Of a DNA stretch of 64,000 nt, positions 1 through 8,300 are shown one piece after another; position 1 is the stretch's first letter, and every line of letters begins with the position of its first letter. This DNA comes from Poindextera sp035604135 (GTDB lineage: Bacteria > Pseudomonadota > Alphaproteobacteria > Caulobacterales > Caulobacteraceae). The DNA lies in assembly GCA_035604135.1 (NCBI GenBank), contig DATNJB010000068.1, positions 6,707-70,706 on the forward strand. Reading direction: 5' to 3'. The notes beneath the pieces are model-generated. The model saw only the letters and a list, made by a program, of their open reading frames with translations. It searched no databases and was not told the origin of the DNA. A program made the position numbers and the translations under genes.

Positions 1-1
1 G

Positions 2-1384
2 ACGGAGGGCCCTGCCAAGGCCGCGGACCCGCCGGCGGCCCTCGCGCCCCAATCCGACGGCGACTCACGCTTCAGCACGGCCTTCCTGTCGATGGCGTTC
101 ACGGCCTCGCTGCAGGCGCTGGGCCGCAACAAGATGCGCTCGGCGCTCACCATGCTGGGCGTCTTCATCGGGGTCGCCGCGCTCATCGCCATGGTGGCGG
201 TCGGAGACGGCGCCAGCGCGGCGGTGAAGAAGCAGCTGGAGAGCCTCGGCACCAACATGGTCGTGGTCCAGCCGGGCGCCACAACGGCCGGCGGCGCGCG
301 CGCCGGCGCGGGCAGCGCCTCCACCCTGACGGTGACCGACGCGCAGACAGTCCTGAGCAGCGATTCCGCCGTCGCGCAGGTCGGGTACCTCACCCGGCAG
401 ACCGCCCAGGTGCAGTATGGCGACCAGAACTGGAGCACGGCGATCCAGGGTGTGTCGCCGAGCTATGTCGGCATCGTGAACTGGCAGATCGCCGACGGCG
501 CGACCATGACCGACCAGGAGAACGATTCAGCCGACACGGTCGCCCTGATTGGTCAGACCGTCTACCAGAACCTGTTTCCGCCAGGGCAGAGCCCTGTGGG
601 CGCCACGATCCTGATCAAGGGCGTTCCGATGCAGGTGATCGGCCTGCTCGCGCCCAAAGGCCAGACCGGGTTCGGGCAGGACCAGGACGACGTGGTGCTG
701 ATCCCGTTCAACACCGCCGAGCGCAAGGTGCTGGGCGTCGCCAGCCCGCAATCGGCGCAGAATCTGGTTAGCGCTGCCTATCCCCCGGCGGTCAACCCTT
801 ACGGCATCAACCCGGTGCTGACCGGCTACGTCAACGGCATCTACGTCCAGGCTGGCGGCCCGGACCTGGTGGCGACCGCGATCGCCCAGGTGACCCGCAC
901 GCTCGCCCGCAGCCATCACATCCAGGCCGGCCAGCTCAACGATTTCAGCGTGCGCAATCTCAGCCAGATCGCCCAGGCGCAGGAGGGATCAAGCCAAGTG
1001 ATGTCGGCGCTTCTGGCGACCGTCGCCTCGATCTCGCTCTTGGTCGGGGGCATCGGGATCATGAACATCCTGCTGGTCTCGGTCACCGAGCGCACGCGCG
1101 AGATCGGCATCCGCATGGCGATCGGCGCGCGCCAGCTGCAGGTGCTGTTGCAGTTCCTGGTCGAGGCCGTTCTGCTCAGCGTCACCGGCGGGGCGGCCGG
1201 AATCGCGGTCGGCGTCGTCGTCTCGTTCGTGATCTCGGCGGTCGCCCACTGGCCGACGCAGGTCTCGCCGGCGGCGATCCTTGGCGGCTTCCTGTTCTCC
1301 GCGGCGGTCGGGATCTTCTTCGGCTACTATCCGGCGCGAAAGGCCGCCAACCTCAATCCCATCGACGCCTTGCACTACGAGTAG
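2..1384 (+). CDS. MacB/FtsX-type ABC transporter permease (5' end outside window)
   Basis: This is an integral membrane subunit of a MacB-type exporter. An N-terminal membrane segment (LTMLGVFIGVAALIAM) is followed by a roughly 230-residue periplasmic domain. Three C-terminal helices follow, with the conserved family motif RTREIGIRMAIGAR just after the second helix. The frame stays open to the left edge of the window. The residues before the first ATG (position 92) are rich in proline and alanine and look like the linker of a fused ATPase-permease, so the gene probably starts upstream. If it is a separate permease, the ATG at 92 would be the start, but it would trim the usual amphipathic N-terminus. 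The substrate cannot be told from the sequence. It converges on the receiver gene downstream. Confidence 0.8.
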   Translation, partial: TEGPAKAADPPAALAPQSDGDSRFSTAFLSMAFTASLQALGRNKMRSALTMLGVFIGVAALIAMVAVGDGASAAVKKQLESLGTNMVVVQPGATTAGGARAGAGSASTLTVTDAQTVLSSDSAVAQVGYLTRQTAQVQYGDQNWSTAIQGVSPSYVGIVNWQIADGATMTDQENDSADTVALIGQTVYQNLFPPGQSPVGATILIKGVPMQVIGLLAPKGQTGFGQDQDDVVLIPFNTAERKVLGVASPQSAQNLVSAAYPPAVNPYGINPVLTGYVNGIYVQAGGPDLVATAIAQVTRTLARSHHIQAGQLNDFSVRNLSQIAQAQEGSSQVMSALLATVASISLLVGGIGIMNILLVSVTERTREIGIRMAIGARQLQVLLQFLVEAVLLSVTGGAAGIAVGVVVSFVISAVAHWPTQVSPAAILGGFLFSAAVGIFFGYYPARKAANLNPIDALHYE

Positions 1385-1409
1385 GGCCAGCCCAGCGCAA
1401 AAGCCGCGC

Positions 1410-1823
1410 TCAGCCTTGGGGGGCCAACAGCTCCCGCACCTTCGCGACAAGGGCGTTGTTCAACAACGGCTTGTCGACGATGGAGACGCTGGCCAGCGCG
1501 GCCCGCCGCTCGATCTCGCGCGTGGGCGTCGTGATCAGCACGGCCGGCAGGTCGTGGCCCTGCTCGCGCAGGCGGCTCAGCAGCGCCAGCCCGTTCATCT
1601 TCGGCAACCAATAGTCGATCACCAGGCACGAGCGCTCGGGAAGGGACGCTCTGTCGAGAAGCGCCTCAGCGCTCTCGTAGCTCTGCACCCCGAAGCCCTC
1701 GGTCTCGAACGCGAAGCTCAGGGCACGGAGCAAATCGGCATCGTCCTCGACGATGACGACTTCCGGCTGGGCGGGCGCTTTCGGATCGGGCACGGGCAGC
1801 ATCTGGGCGCGAGATTGCGCCAT
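1410..1823 (-). CDS. Single-domain response regulator, FixT-like by context
   Basis: The protein is a 137-residue stand-alone receiver domain with no output domain. The acidic pocket (VEDD), the phospho-acceptor aspartate in VIDYWLPKMNG, the threonine of LITT and the lysine of VDKP are all visible. It lies just downstream of fixL-fixJ on the same strand and has its own FixK-type site. In Caulobacter the FixK-dependent single-domain receiver FixT inhibits FixL, and this gene sits where such a feedback protein would be expected. That role is inferred from position, since receiver domains are too alike to assign it by sequence. A second in-frame ATG at 1802 fits the predicted promoter better than 1823, because a site acting at -41.5 would start transcription near 1821. 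Confidence 0.8.
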   Translation of the reverse strand: MAQSRAQMLPVPDPKAPAQPEVVIVEDDADLLRALSFAFETEGFGVQSYESAEALLDRASLPERSCLVIDYWLPKMNGLALLSRLREQGHDLPAVLITTPTREIERRAALASVSIVDKPLLNNALVAKVRELLAPQG

Positions 1824-1855
1824 GAGAAAGCTACGTCAGCTCCGACACGAAGGCC

Positions 1856-1869
1856 TTGACTCAGATCAA
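1856..1869 (-). promoter_or_regulatory. FixK/FNR-type site before the receiver gene
   Basis: TTGACTCAGATCAA differs at one position from the TTGAT-N4-ATCAA consensus. It overlaps the fixJ stop codon and lies 33 bp before the ATG at 1823. If used at -41.5, transcription would begin near 1821, which favours the ATG at 1802. Confidence 0.65.
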
Positions 1870-2480
1870 CGGGACGGTCCCGCCACCAGCGCCATGCGCA
1901 CGAGCTCGGACAGGCTCGCGGCGCGCATCTTCGACATCAGGTTGGCGCGGTAGACCTCGACCGTCCTCGGGCTGATGCCGAGCTCGATCGCGATGACCTT
2001 GTTCGCCTGCCCTGCGACCAGTCCGTCGAGCACCTGCCGCTCGCGCGTCGAGAGCGAGGCGAGACGCTTGAGGGCCTCCGTTCGCTCGCCGACTTGCGCG
2101 CTTTGATCGCGGCTCCGCGCGAAGGCGTTTTGCAACGAGCCCAGGATGGCGTCGTCGGCGAAGGGCTTCTCGATGAAGTCGACGACGCCTTCGCGCATCG
2201 CCTCGACGGCCAGCGGCACGTCGCCGTGGCCGGTGATCACGATCACCGGCATCGCGCACCCGCGCTCGTTCAGCGCGCGCACCAGCTCGAGCCCGCTCAT
2301 CCCGGGCATGCGCACATCGGTGATGATGCAGCCCGGCTCCGCCTTATCCAGCTTGCTGAGAAAGGCCGTGGCCGACTCGTAGGCGTGCACGGCGTAGTCG
2401 GCCGTCTCCAGCAGGAAGGCGAGCGACTCGCGCACCGCGTCGTCGTCGTCGATCACGTACACCACGGCTTCAGTGGCCAT
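1866..2480 (-). CDS. fixJ: FixJ-type response regulator
   Basis: FixJ is the DNA-binding partner of the oxygen sensor FixL; when phosphorylated it activates fixK-type promoters under low oxygen. The 204-residue protein has an N-terminal receiver (IDDDD acidic pocket, phospho-acceptor in ITDVRMPG, conserved lysine in EKPF). A C-terminal LuxR-type helix-turn-helix follows (LSTRERQVLDGLVAG ... SPRTVEVYRANLM). Length and architecture are the family standard. Its ATG lies within the 3' end of fixL (11-bp overlap), so the two are probably translated together. No fixK gene is in the window. Confidence 0.92.
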   Translation of the reverse strand: MATEAVVYVIDDDDAVRESLAFLLETADYAVHAYESATAFLSKLDKAEPGCIITDVRMPGMSGLELVRALNERGCAMPVIVITGHGDVPLAVEAMREGVVDFIEKPFADDAILGSLQNAFARSRDQSAQVGERTEALKRLASLSTRERQVLDGLVAGQANKVIAIELGISPRTVEVYRANLMSKMRAASLSELVRMALVAGPSR

Positions 2481-3630
2481 CGGCCATCTCGCTTTCGTTC
2501 ACCCGCTTCAGCGTGAAGTTGAAGGTGGCGCCGCCATCCTTGTTCGATTCGGCCCAGATGCGCCCGCCATGCGCCTCGATGATCGTCCGCGAAATGGAGA
2601 GGCCGACGCCCATGCCTGTCGTCTTGGTGGTCACGAACGGCTGGAACAGCTTGCCCGCCACCTCCTCGCTCAGGCCAGGGCCGGTGTCGGCGACGCTGAC
2701 GCGGGCAAAGTCGTCCTTGCCGCTCAGGTCGGTGGTGATGGACAGCGCCCGGCGCGGCGAGTGCAGCATCGCATCGACGGCGTTGCGGACCAGGTTCAGC
2801 GTCACCTGTTGCACCTGTACCTTGTCCGCCAGCACCAGGTCCGCCCTGGGATCGAAGCGGTAGGTCACGCGGATGCCGTGCTCCTTGGCCCCGATGAGGG
2901 CCAGCGCGCTCGCTTCCTCGACCATCTTCGACAGGCTCTCGATCGACCGCTCGCCCTCGCCGCGGGCGACGAAGTCGCGCAGATGGCGGATGATCTGGCC
3001 GGCGCGCAGCGCCTGGTCGGACGCGCGGCCCATCGCCTCGGCGGCGCGCTCGATGTCGGGCGGGGACTTCTCCAACAGACGTCGCCCGCCGGTGAGGTAG
3101 TTGGCGATGGCCGACAGCGGCTGGTTGAGCTCATGCGCGAGCGTCGAGGCCATCTCGCCCAGCGCGGTCAGGCGCGACATGTGCATAAGCTCGGCCTGCA
3201 TCTCCTGCAGGCGCGCCTGGGTATCCTGGCGTTCGGTCAGGTCGCGGACGAAACCGGTGAAGAAGCGGGCCCCGTCGCGCGACCGGATTTCACCGACCGC
3301 GAGCTCCATCGGGAAAGTCGAACCGTCCTTGCGCTCGCCCACCACGATTCGGCCGATGCCGATGATCCGCCGCTCCCCGGTACGGCGATAGCGCTCGAGA
3401 TACCCATCGTGCGCCGCGCTGTAGGGCGCCGGCATCAAGACCTTGACGTTCTGGCCGATGGCCTCGTTGGCCGTCCAGCCAAACTGCCGCTGCGCCGCGG
3501 CGCTGAACGATTGGATGATGCCGTCCTCGTCGATGACGATGATGGCGTCGGGCACGGTGTCGAGGATGGAGCGAAGGTGGGCTTCGCTTTCGATCAGGTC
3601 GACGGTCGTCGGCTGACTTGCTTGCTCCAT
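2470..3630 (-). CDS. fixL: FixL oxygen-sensing haem-PAS histidine kinase
   Basis: This is a soluble 386-residue kinase: PAS domain (about 15-135), HisKA dimerisation domain with H-box LAHELNQPL (phospho-acceptor His166) and C-terminal HATPase with the DTGPGL motif. The PAS domain carries the residues that bind haem and oxygen in rhizobial FixL. His74 in the AAHDGY segment matches the proximal haem histidine, and Arg94 in IIGIGR matches the ligand-sensing arginine; the 20-residue spacing equals that of H200/R220 in Bradyrhizobium FixL. There are no membrane segments, so it should sense cytoplasmic oxygen. It is the first gene of fixLJ and has a FixK-type site 57 bp before its ATG, which suggests feedback. 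Confidence 0.93.
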   Translation of the reverse strand: MEQASQPTTVDLIESEAHLRSILDTVPDAIIVIDEDGIIQSFSAAAQRQFGWTANEAIGQNVKVLMPAPYSAAHDGYLERYRRTGERRIIGIGRIVVGERKDGSTFPMELAVGEIRSRDGARFFTGFVRDLTERQDTQARLQEMQAELMHMSRLTALGEMASTLAHELNQPLSAIANYLTGGRRLLEKSPPDIERAAEAMGRASDQALRAGQIIRHLRDFVARGEGERSIESLSKMVEEASALALIGAKEHGIRVTYRFDPRADLVLADKVQVQQVTLNLVRNAVDAMLHSPRRALSITTDLSGKDDFARVSVADTGPGLSEEVAGKLFQPFVTTKTTGMGVGLSISRTIIEAHGGRIWAESNKDGGATFNFTLKRVNESEMADGH

Positions 3631-3980
3631 GGGCTGCGCTCATATGCGCGTGGCCCTGGCGCAGCAAGAACCGAGCGGCACGCCGATTGATCTCGCTCAA
3701 GGCGGCCGCGGCGTTTCGCGCCATCTTGAAGCCGCTGCAAGATGCTGTTTCAGCACCCCAGTCGCCGGCCTTGTCGACGATCGCCCCGAGACGTCGCCAG
3801 GGTAGAAGCAAAGCTAGGGTCGGCCCGCGCCCGAGAGAGACCGTGGGCCGGCCCGCGGCGTTTTTTGCGAAACTCTCGCATCCGTAGAGTCCCTTACGCG
3901 CGCGGCCCGAATTCCATTGGGCGACCGGGCCGGCTACGCATCAGGCGTTGCAACAAGGAGGGCGCGGCGGCTTTGCGGCC
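3631..3980. other. 350-bp gene-free stretch between fixL and the AMP-phosphorylase operon
   Basis: This is the divergent intergenic region. It holds one FixK-type site near the fixL side. A purine-rich AGGAGG sits at about 3955-3960, about 20 nt before the chosen ATG of the downstream operon. I see no convincing gene and no strong sigma-70 promoter in the remainder. Confidence 0.5.
3687..3700 (-). promoter_or_regulatory. FixK/FNR-type site before fixL
   Basis: TTGATCTCGCTCAA matches the consensus except for one base in the right half-site. With the site at -41.5 the fixL transcript would start near 3652, leaving a 22-nt leader. It is too far from the rightward operon (over 280 bp) to act there as a class II site. 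Confidence 0.65.
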
Positions 3981-5471
3981 ATGCTGAAGATCAAGGCGCT
4001 GCCGGTCGACACCCTGCGGGAGAACGTGCTCGTCCTCTCGCGCGACTGCGTTGCGCTGAGGCCCGAGCGCCTGAGCGGCTCGCGCAAGGTCGAGGTGCGG
4101 GCGAACGGCCGCTCGCTGTTCGCCACCATCGTCATCGCCGACGATGCCGCGCTGGTCGGGGCGACCGAAGCCGGGCTGACCATGCCCCTGTTCCGACGGT
4201 TGGGCGCCGCCGAAGGGGTCGAGGTCGACATCGCCCCCGCCCGACCCCCGGCCAGCCTCGATGCGGTCCGCGACAAGATCCACGGCGCGACGCTGGACGG
4301 CGCGGCCCTCGACGCGGTTGTCGGCGACATTGTCACCCACGCCTACTCCGACATGGAGATCGCCGCCTTCCTGATCGCCTGCGCCAGCTTCATGACGCCG
4401 GACGAGACGCTCGCGCTTACGCGGTCGATGATCGCGTCCGGCTCGCGCCTGACCTGGCAGCGGCCGCTGGTCGTCGACAAGCACTGCATCGGCGGCATCC
4501 CCGGCAACCGCACCTCGTTGATCGTGGCGCCCATCGTCGCCGCGCACGGGCTGCTGATTCCCAAGACCTCGTCGCGAGCGATCACCTCGCCGGCGGGTAC
4601 GGCGGACACGATGGAGGTGCTGGCCCGCGTCGATCTCAGCGAGGACGAGATGCGTGCTGTTGTCGGTCGCTGCGGCGCCTGCATCGTCTGGGGCGGGCGC
4701 GTCGACCTGTCGCCGGCCGACGACGTGTTGATCTCGGTCGAACGGCCCCTGGGCGTCGACACGCCCGAGCAGATGGTGGCCTCGATCCTTTCGAAGAAGG
4801 TCGCGGCCGGCTCGACCCACCTGGTGATCGACTTGCCTGTGGGGCCGTCCGCCAAGGTGCGCGACGCCGACCAGGCGCTGCACCTGCGCAAGCTGTTCGA
4901 GTTCGTCGGCAGGCGGCTGGGCCTGGTGATGGAGATCGCGATCACCGACGGCGAGCAGCCGATCGGGCGCGGCATCGGGCCGGTGCTGGAAGCCAGGGAT
5001 GTCCGCGCCGTGCTCGAGAACAGGCCGGACGCGCCGTTCGACCTGCGCGACAAGGCGATCGCGCTCGCCGGCCGCGTGCTCGAGTTCGATCCCGAGCTGC
5101 CCGGCGGCCGCGGCGTCGACCGCGCTCGCGAGCTGCTCGAGAGCGGCGCCGCGGCGCAGAAGATGGATGCGATCATCGAAGCGCAGGGGCCCTCCCCCTG
5201 CGCGCCCGTGCTGGGGAGGCTGACCTATGAGGTGACCGCCCGCGCCGATGGATGGATCGAGGGCGTCGACTGCGCGCGCATCGGGCGCGTCGCGCGCCTG
5301 GCGGGCGCGCCGACCGACGTCGGCGCGGGCGTCGATCTCATCAAGCGCAAGGGCGACTCGGTGCGGGCCGGCGAGCCGCTGTACCGTATCCACGGCGTCG
5401 ATCCGGCGGACTTCGGGTTTGCGCGTGACGCGGCCAACGAGGATCCCGGCTTCCGGGTGATCCGAACATGA
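3981..5471 (+). CDS. AMP phosphorylase / thymidine phosphorylase family protein
   Basis: The 496-residue protein resembles archaeal-type AMP phosphorylase more than short bacterial DeoA. It has an extra N-terminal domain of about 85 residues and then the phosphorylase core with KHCIGGIPGN and SSRAITSPAGTADTMEVL. A C-terminal alpha/beta domain follows. Members cleave nucleoside 5'-monophosphates with phosphate to give ribose-1,5-bisphosphate plus base. I chose the ATG at 3981 because the family begins at this point; a TTG at 3948 is also in frame. The stop overlaps the next ATG (ATGA), so the three-gene operon is tightly coupled. Substrate (AMP versus thymidine) is inferred from family length and motifs. 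Confidence 0.85.
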   Translation: MLKIKALPVDTLRENVLVLSRDCVALRPERLSGSRKVEVRANGRSLFATIVIADDAALVGATEAGLTMPLFRRLGAAEGVEVDIAPARPPASLDAVRDKIHGATLDGAALDAVVGDIVTHAYSDMEIAAFLIACASFMTPDETLALTRSMIASGSRLTWQRPLVVDKHCIGGIPGNRTSLIVAPIVAAHGLLIPKTSSRAITSPAGTADTMEVLARVDLSEDEMRAVVGRCGACIVWGGRVDLSPADDVLISVERPLGVDTPEQMVASILSKKVAAGSTHLVIDLPVGPSAKVRDADQALHLRKLFEFVGRRLGLVMEIAITDGEQPIGRGIGPVLEARDVRAVLENRPDAPFDLRDKAIALAGRVLEFDPELPGGRGVDRARELLESGAAAQKMDAIIEAQGPSPCAPVLGRLTYEVTARADGWIEGVDCARIGRVARLAGAPTDVGAGVDLIKRKGDSVRAGEPLYRIHGVDPADFGFARDAANEDPGFRVIRT

Positions 5472-6355
5472 CGCCGGTCGCGGTGCAGGCCTTCGCCGAC
5501 CAGGCGGAGGCTGCGCGAAGGCTGGCCGAGGCGCTCGCGATACCATTCCGCGAAATCGCCTTGCACCGGTTCCCCGACGGCGAGTTCCTGCCTAGAACGC
5601 CGGCACCGGCCGATACCGTCATCGCGTACGCCTCGCTCGACCACCCGAACGAGAAGCTGATCGCGCTTCTGCTCGCCGCCGACGCCTGGCGGCGCGCGGG
5701 CGTTACGCGGCTCGTGCTCGTGGCGCCCTACCTTTGCTACATGCGCCAAGACCGCGTGTTCCGGCCCGGCGAGCCGCTCAGCCGCGATGTCGTGTGCGGC
5801 CTTCTGGGCGCGGCCTTCGATCGCGTCGTCACCGTCGAGGCGCATCGGCACCGCACCCACGACCTCTCGGCCGCGTTCGGCGGCATCGAGGTCCAGGACC
5901 TGTCGGCCGCCGGCCCGCTGGCGAGCGCGTTGAGCGCCGCCGAGCGGCCCCTGGTTGTCGGACCGGACGCGGAATCGGAGCCTTGGGTTCGGGCCATCGC
6001 CGAGCGCCTGCGCGGCGATGTGCTGGTGTTTCGCAAGAGCCGGCTCGGCGACGCGGAGGTCCGCCTCGAGCCGCCCGACCTGTCCAGCGTGCGCGGCCGC
6101 GCGGTGGTGCTCATAGACGACGTGGCGGCGAGTGGGGCCACCCTGGCCGGCGCGGCCGCACTGCTGCGCATCGCCGGCGCGGCCTTCATCGAGGCGGGCG
6201 TGGTGCATGCCCTGTTCGACGACGCGGCCGAGACGCGCTTGCGGGCGGCGGGCGTGGGACGGATCGTCTCCACCGATGCCATCGCCCATCCGACCAATGC
6301 GGCGCCGCTGGCGGGGCTGCTCGCCCACGCCCTGCACGACGAGGTTCGTCCATGA
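5468..6355 (+). CDS. Diverged ribose-phosphate pyrophosphokinase (PRPP synthetase-like)
   Basis: The 295-residue protein has the PRPP-synthetase fold. APYLCYMRQDR corresponds to the ATP-loop motif PYxxYARQDR, and the histidine in TVEAHRH corresponds to the catalytic-loop region. Two landmark motifs are altered. The PRPP loop reads DDVAASGAT instead of the usual DDxxDTGGT, and the SPDxGG motif is PDAESE. It is therefore unlikely to be the housekeeping Prs. Between an AMP-phosphorylase-like gene and a nuclease-like gene, with ATGA overlaps on both sides, it may interconvert ribose-1,5-bisphosphate, PRPP and adenine nucleotides. That reaction is inference. Confidence 0.8.
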   Translation: MTPVAVQAFADQAEAARRLAEALAIPFREIALHRFPDGEFLPRTPAPADTVIAYASLDHPNEKLIALLLAADAWRRAGVTRLVLVAPYLCYMRQDRVFRPGEPLSRDVVCGLLGAAFDRVVTVEAHRHRTHDLSAAFGGIEVQDLSAAGPLASALSAAERPLVVGPDAESEPWVRAIAERLRGDVLVFRKSRLGDAEVRLEPPDLSSVRGRAVVLIDDVAASGATLAGAAALLRIAGAAFIEAGVVHALFDDAAETRLRAAGVGRIVSTDAIAHPTNAAPLAGLLAHALHDEVRP

Positions 6356-7935
6356 AGACCGAACTGACCTTCCACGGGGCCGCCGGCTGCGTCACCGGCT
6401 TCTGCGCGCGGCTGAGGACGGAGAGCGCGACCGTCCTCATCGACTGCGGCCTCTTCCAGGGCCCGAAGACGCTCAAGGCTCTGAACTATCAGCGCTTCCC
6501 GTTCGACGCCGCCGCCGTCGACGCGGTGCTGTTGACCCACGCCCACATCGACCATTCGGGCCAGCTGCCGAAGCTCATGCGCGCAGGCTTCGTCGGACCG
6601 ATCTACGCCACGTCGGGCACCCGCGCGCTGTGCGAGATCATGCTGGCCGACTGCGGCCACATCCAGGAAAGCGAGGTCGAGCACCTGAACCGCCGCAATG
6701 AGCGTCGCGGCCGGCCGTTGGTCGAGCCGATCTACACCGTGCGCGACGCCGAACGCGTCATGCGCCAGTTCGCGGCGGTCGACTACGAGCAGTGGACGCA
6801 AGTCGCCCAGGGCGTACGCGCGCGCTGGTGGAATGCGGGCCACATCCTCGGATCGGCTTCGATCGAAGTCGAGGTCGACGAGGCAGGCGGGCCGCTTCGC
6901 CTGCTGTTCTCGGGCGATCTTGGACCTGGCGGGCGCGACTATCTGCGTGACCCGACCGGACCTGCCGGCGGCGGCGATCATCTGGTGGTCGAGAGCACCT
7001 ATGGCGGAGCGGAGCGGCCGCCTTGCAGCCCCGCTGAGCGGCGCGCGGCCTTGGCCAAGGAGATGATGAACGCGCACGAGGCAGGCGGGCCGCTGCTCAT
7101 CCCCGCGTTCGCCGTCGAGCGGACGCAGGAGCTGCTGGCCGACCTGATCCAGATCGTCGACGCCTGCGAGGCCCCGCCGGGCGAAATCTTCCTGGACTCG
7201 CCGCTGGCCATCAAGGCCTGCGACGTCTTCCTGAAACACGGGTGGAGCGGGACGTCCAACCCGTTCGACCGGATTCGCGCCAAGGGCCACCTGCACTACC
7301 TCGAGAAGCCATGGGAGAGCGACGAGCTGGACAACTTGCGCGGCTGGCACGTCATCATGGCCGGCAGCGGCATGTGCGACGCCGGCCGGGTGCGCAAACA
7401 CCTGAAGCGCCTCTTGTGGCGACGCGAGGCCACCGTGCTGCTGACGGGGTTTCAGGCGGTCGGCACGCTTGGCCGGCTGCTGCAGGATGGCCGCAAGACC
7501 GTGCGCATCCAGGGCGAGCCGTTCCAGGTCAGGGCGCACATCCGCGCCCTCGATATCTATTCCGGCCACGCCGACGGCCCGGCGCTGCAGCGCTGGATCG
7601 AGGCGCGCGGACCGATCGGTGGTCGCCTGTTTCTTGCTCATGGCGAGCCGGAAGCCGCAAAGGCGCTGCGCGAGCGCCTGATCGCGGCCGGGTTCAGCGC
7701 CGACAGCATCGTCAGCCCCGTTCTCGATCAATCGTTCCGGCTGGAGCGGACCGGGGTGGTCGAAAGCCCCAGCCAGCGAAGGCTCGGCGCCGCCCAGCCG
7801 GCGGCGCTCGATTGGCACAACGCCCGCAGCGAGCTGCTGAACGACCTGGAAGAGCGGCTGGATCGCGCCCAGGACGACGCGACGCGCCTGGGCCTGATCG
7901 AGCGGCTCGAGCGCGACCTGCAGCCCAAAGCCTAG
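6352..7935 (+). CDS. Metallo-beta-lactamase/beta-CASP exonuclease-like RNase
   Basis: The 527-residue protein belongs to the RNA-processing beta-CASP metallo-hydrolases (CPSF73/YSH1-like). The zinc motif HAHIDH is at residues 63-68. Further metal-ligand histidines are in NAGHILGS and YSGHADG, and the beta-CASP core is visible around ERTQELL and IMAGSGMCDAGRV. About 70 residues at the C-terminus are charged and helical, beyond the usual core. It is the third gene of the coupled operon and starts within the stop of the previous gene. Inferred role: degrading RNA to supply nucleoside monophosphates to the upstream phosphorylase. Confidence 0.85.
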   Translation: MKTELTFHGAAGCVTGFCARLRTESATVLIDCGLFQGPKTLKALNYQRFPFDAAAVDAVLLTHAHIDHSGQLPKLMRAGFVGPIYATSGTRALCEIMLADCGHIQESEVEHLNRRNERRGRPLVEPIYTVRDAERVMRQFAAVDYEQWTQVAQGVRARWWNAGHILGSASIEVEVDEAGGPLRLLFSGDLGPGGRDYLRDPTGPAGGGDHLVVESTYGGAERPPCSPAERRAALAKEMMNAHEAGGPLLIPAFAVERTQELLADLIQIVDACEAPPGEIFLDSPLAIKACDVFLKHGWSGTSNPFDRIRAKGHLHYLEKPWESDELDNLRGWHVIMAGSGMCDAGRVRKHLKRLLWRREATVLLTGFQAVGTLGRLLQDGRKTVRIQGEPFQVRAHIRALDIYSGHADGPALQRWIEARGPIGGRLFLAHGEPEAAKALRERLIAAGFSADSIVSPVLDQSFRLERTGVVESPSQRRLGAAQPAALDWHNARSELLNDLEERLDRAQDDATRLGLIERLERDLQPKA

Positions 7936-8159
7936 GCGCGCGCCGCCGGCCCGTGCAGCGGGTGGCTGAATCCCGCGAGCCAGACGCCAAAGCCGACCAG
8001 GGCGGCCCCGGCGAGCGTGCCGATCAGCACGCTGGGCATGCCGAGCTGAACCAGCAAGGTCAGCCCGATCCGCGCGTAGAGGGCGTAGGTGATGAACAGG
8101 AGGCCGGCGAGACCCGCCAAGGCCAGGGCGACGCCGACCAGTCGATAGAGCGAGGTCAT
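7932..8159 (-). CDS. Small two-helix membrane protein
   Basis: This is a 75-residue hydrophobic protein with two predicted membrane helices (residues about 5-25 and 38-62) and no recognised domain. I chose the ATG at 8159 because a clear GGAGG sits 8 nt before it; the upstream ATG at 8174 has no such site. It is transcribed divergently from the HdeD-family gene, with two FixK-type sites between them. Its stop overlaps the end of the convergent beta-CASP gene by 4 bp. Function unknown. Confidence 0.7.
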   Translation of the reverse strand: MTSLYRLVGVALALAGLAGLLFITYALYARIGLTLLVQLGMPSVLIGTLAGAALVGFGVWLAGFSHPLHGPAARA

Positions 8160-8210
8160 TTCAGCATCCTCCACCTAGGGGCACTAAGCATCGCGGGCCG
8201 GATCTGGTCG

Positions 8211-8224
8211 TTGCGCCAGATCAA
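8211..8224. promoter_or_regulatory. FixK/FNR-type site, distal member of a pair
   Basis: TTGCGCCAGATCAA fits the looser TTG(A/C)-N6-TCAA form. Its centre is exactly 20 bp from that of the next site. For the rightward HdeD-family gene that puts the pair at -61.5 and -41.5, the classic class I plus class II arrangement. Confidence 0.55.
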
Positions 8225-8230
8225 CCGCTG

Positions 8231-8244
8231 CTGATTGAAATCAA
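8231..8244. promoter_or_regulatory. FixK/FNR-type site between divergent membrane-protein genes
   Basis: CTGATTGAAATCAA has one mismatch to the consensus. At -41.5 it predicts transcription starts near 8279 (22 nt before the ATG at 8301) and near 8196 (37 nt before the ATG at 8159). It could therefore serve both genes. A TAAGCT at 8268-8273 is a plausible rightward -10. Confidence 0.6.
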
Positions 8245-8300
8245 GGGCGCACTCGACCGGCCGGGCGTAAGCTCGCCTCGAACGTGGGAGGAAACGCGCC

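Noticed and set aside
3894..7818. Long minus-strand open frames opposite the AMP-phosphorylase operon (3894-5546 and 5737-7818)
   Set aside because: Their translations are arginine-, histidine- and aspartate-rich with no domain. They mirror strongly supported genes on the other strand, as expected in GC-rich DNA.
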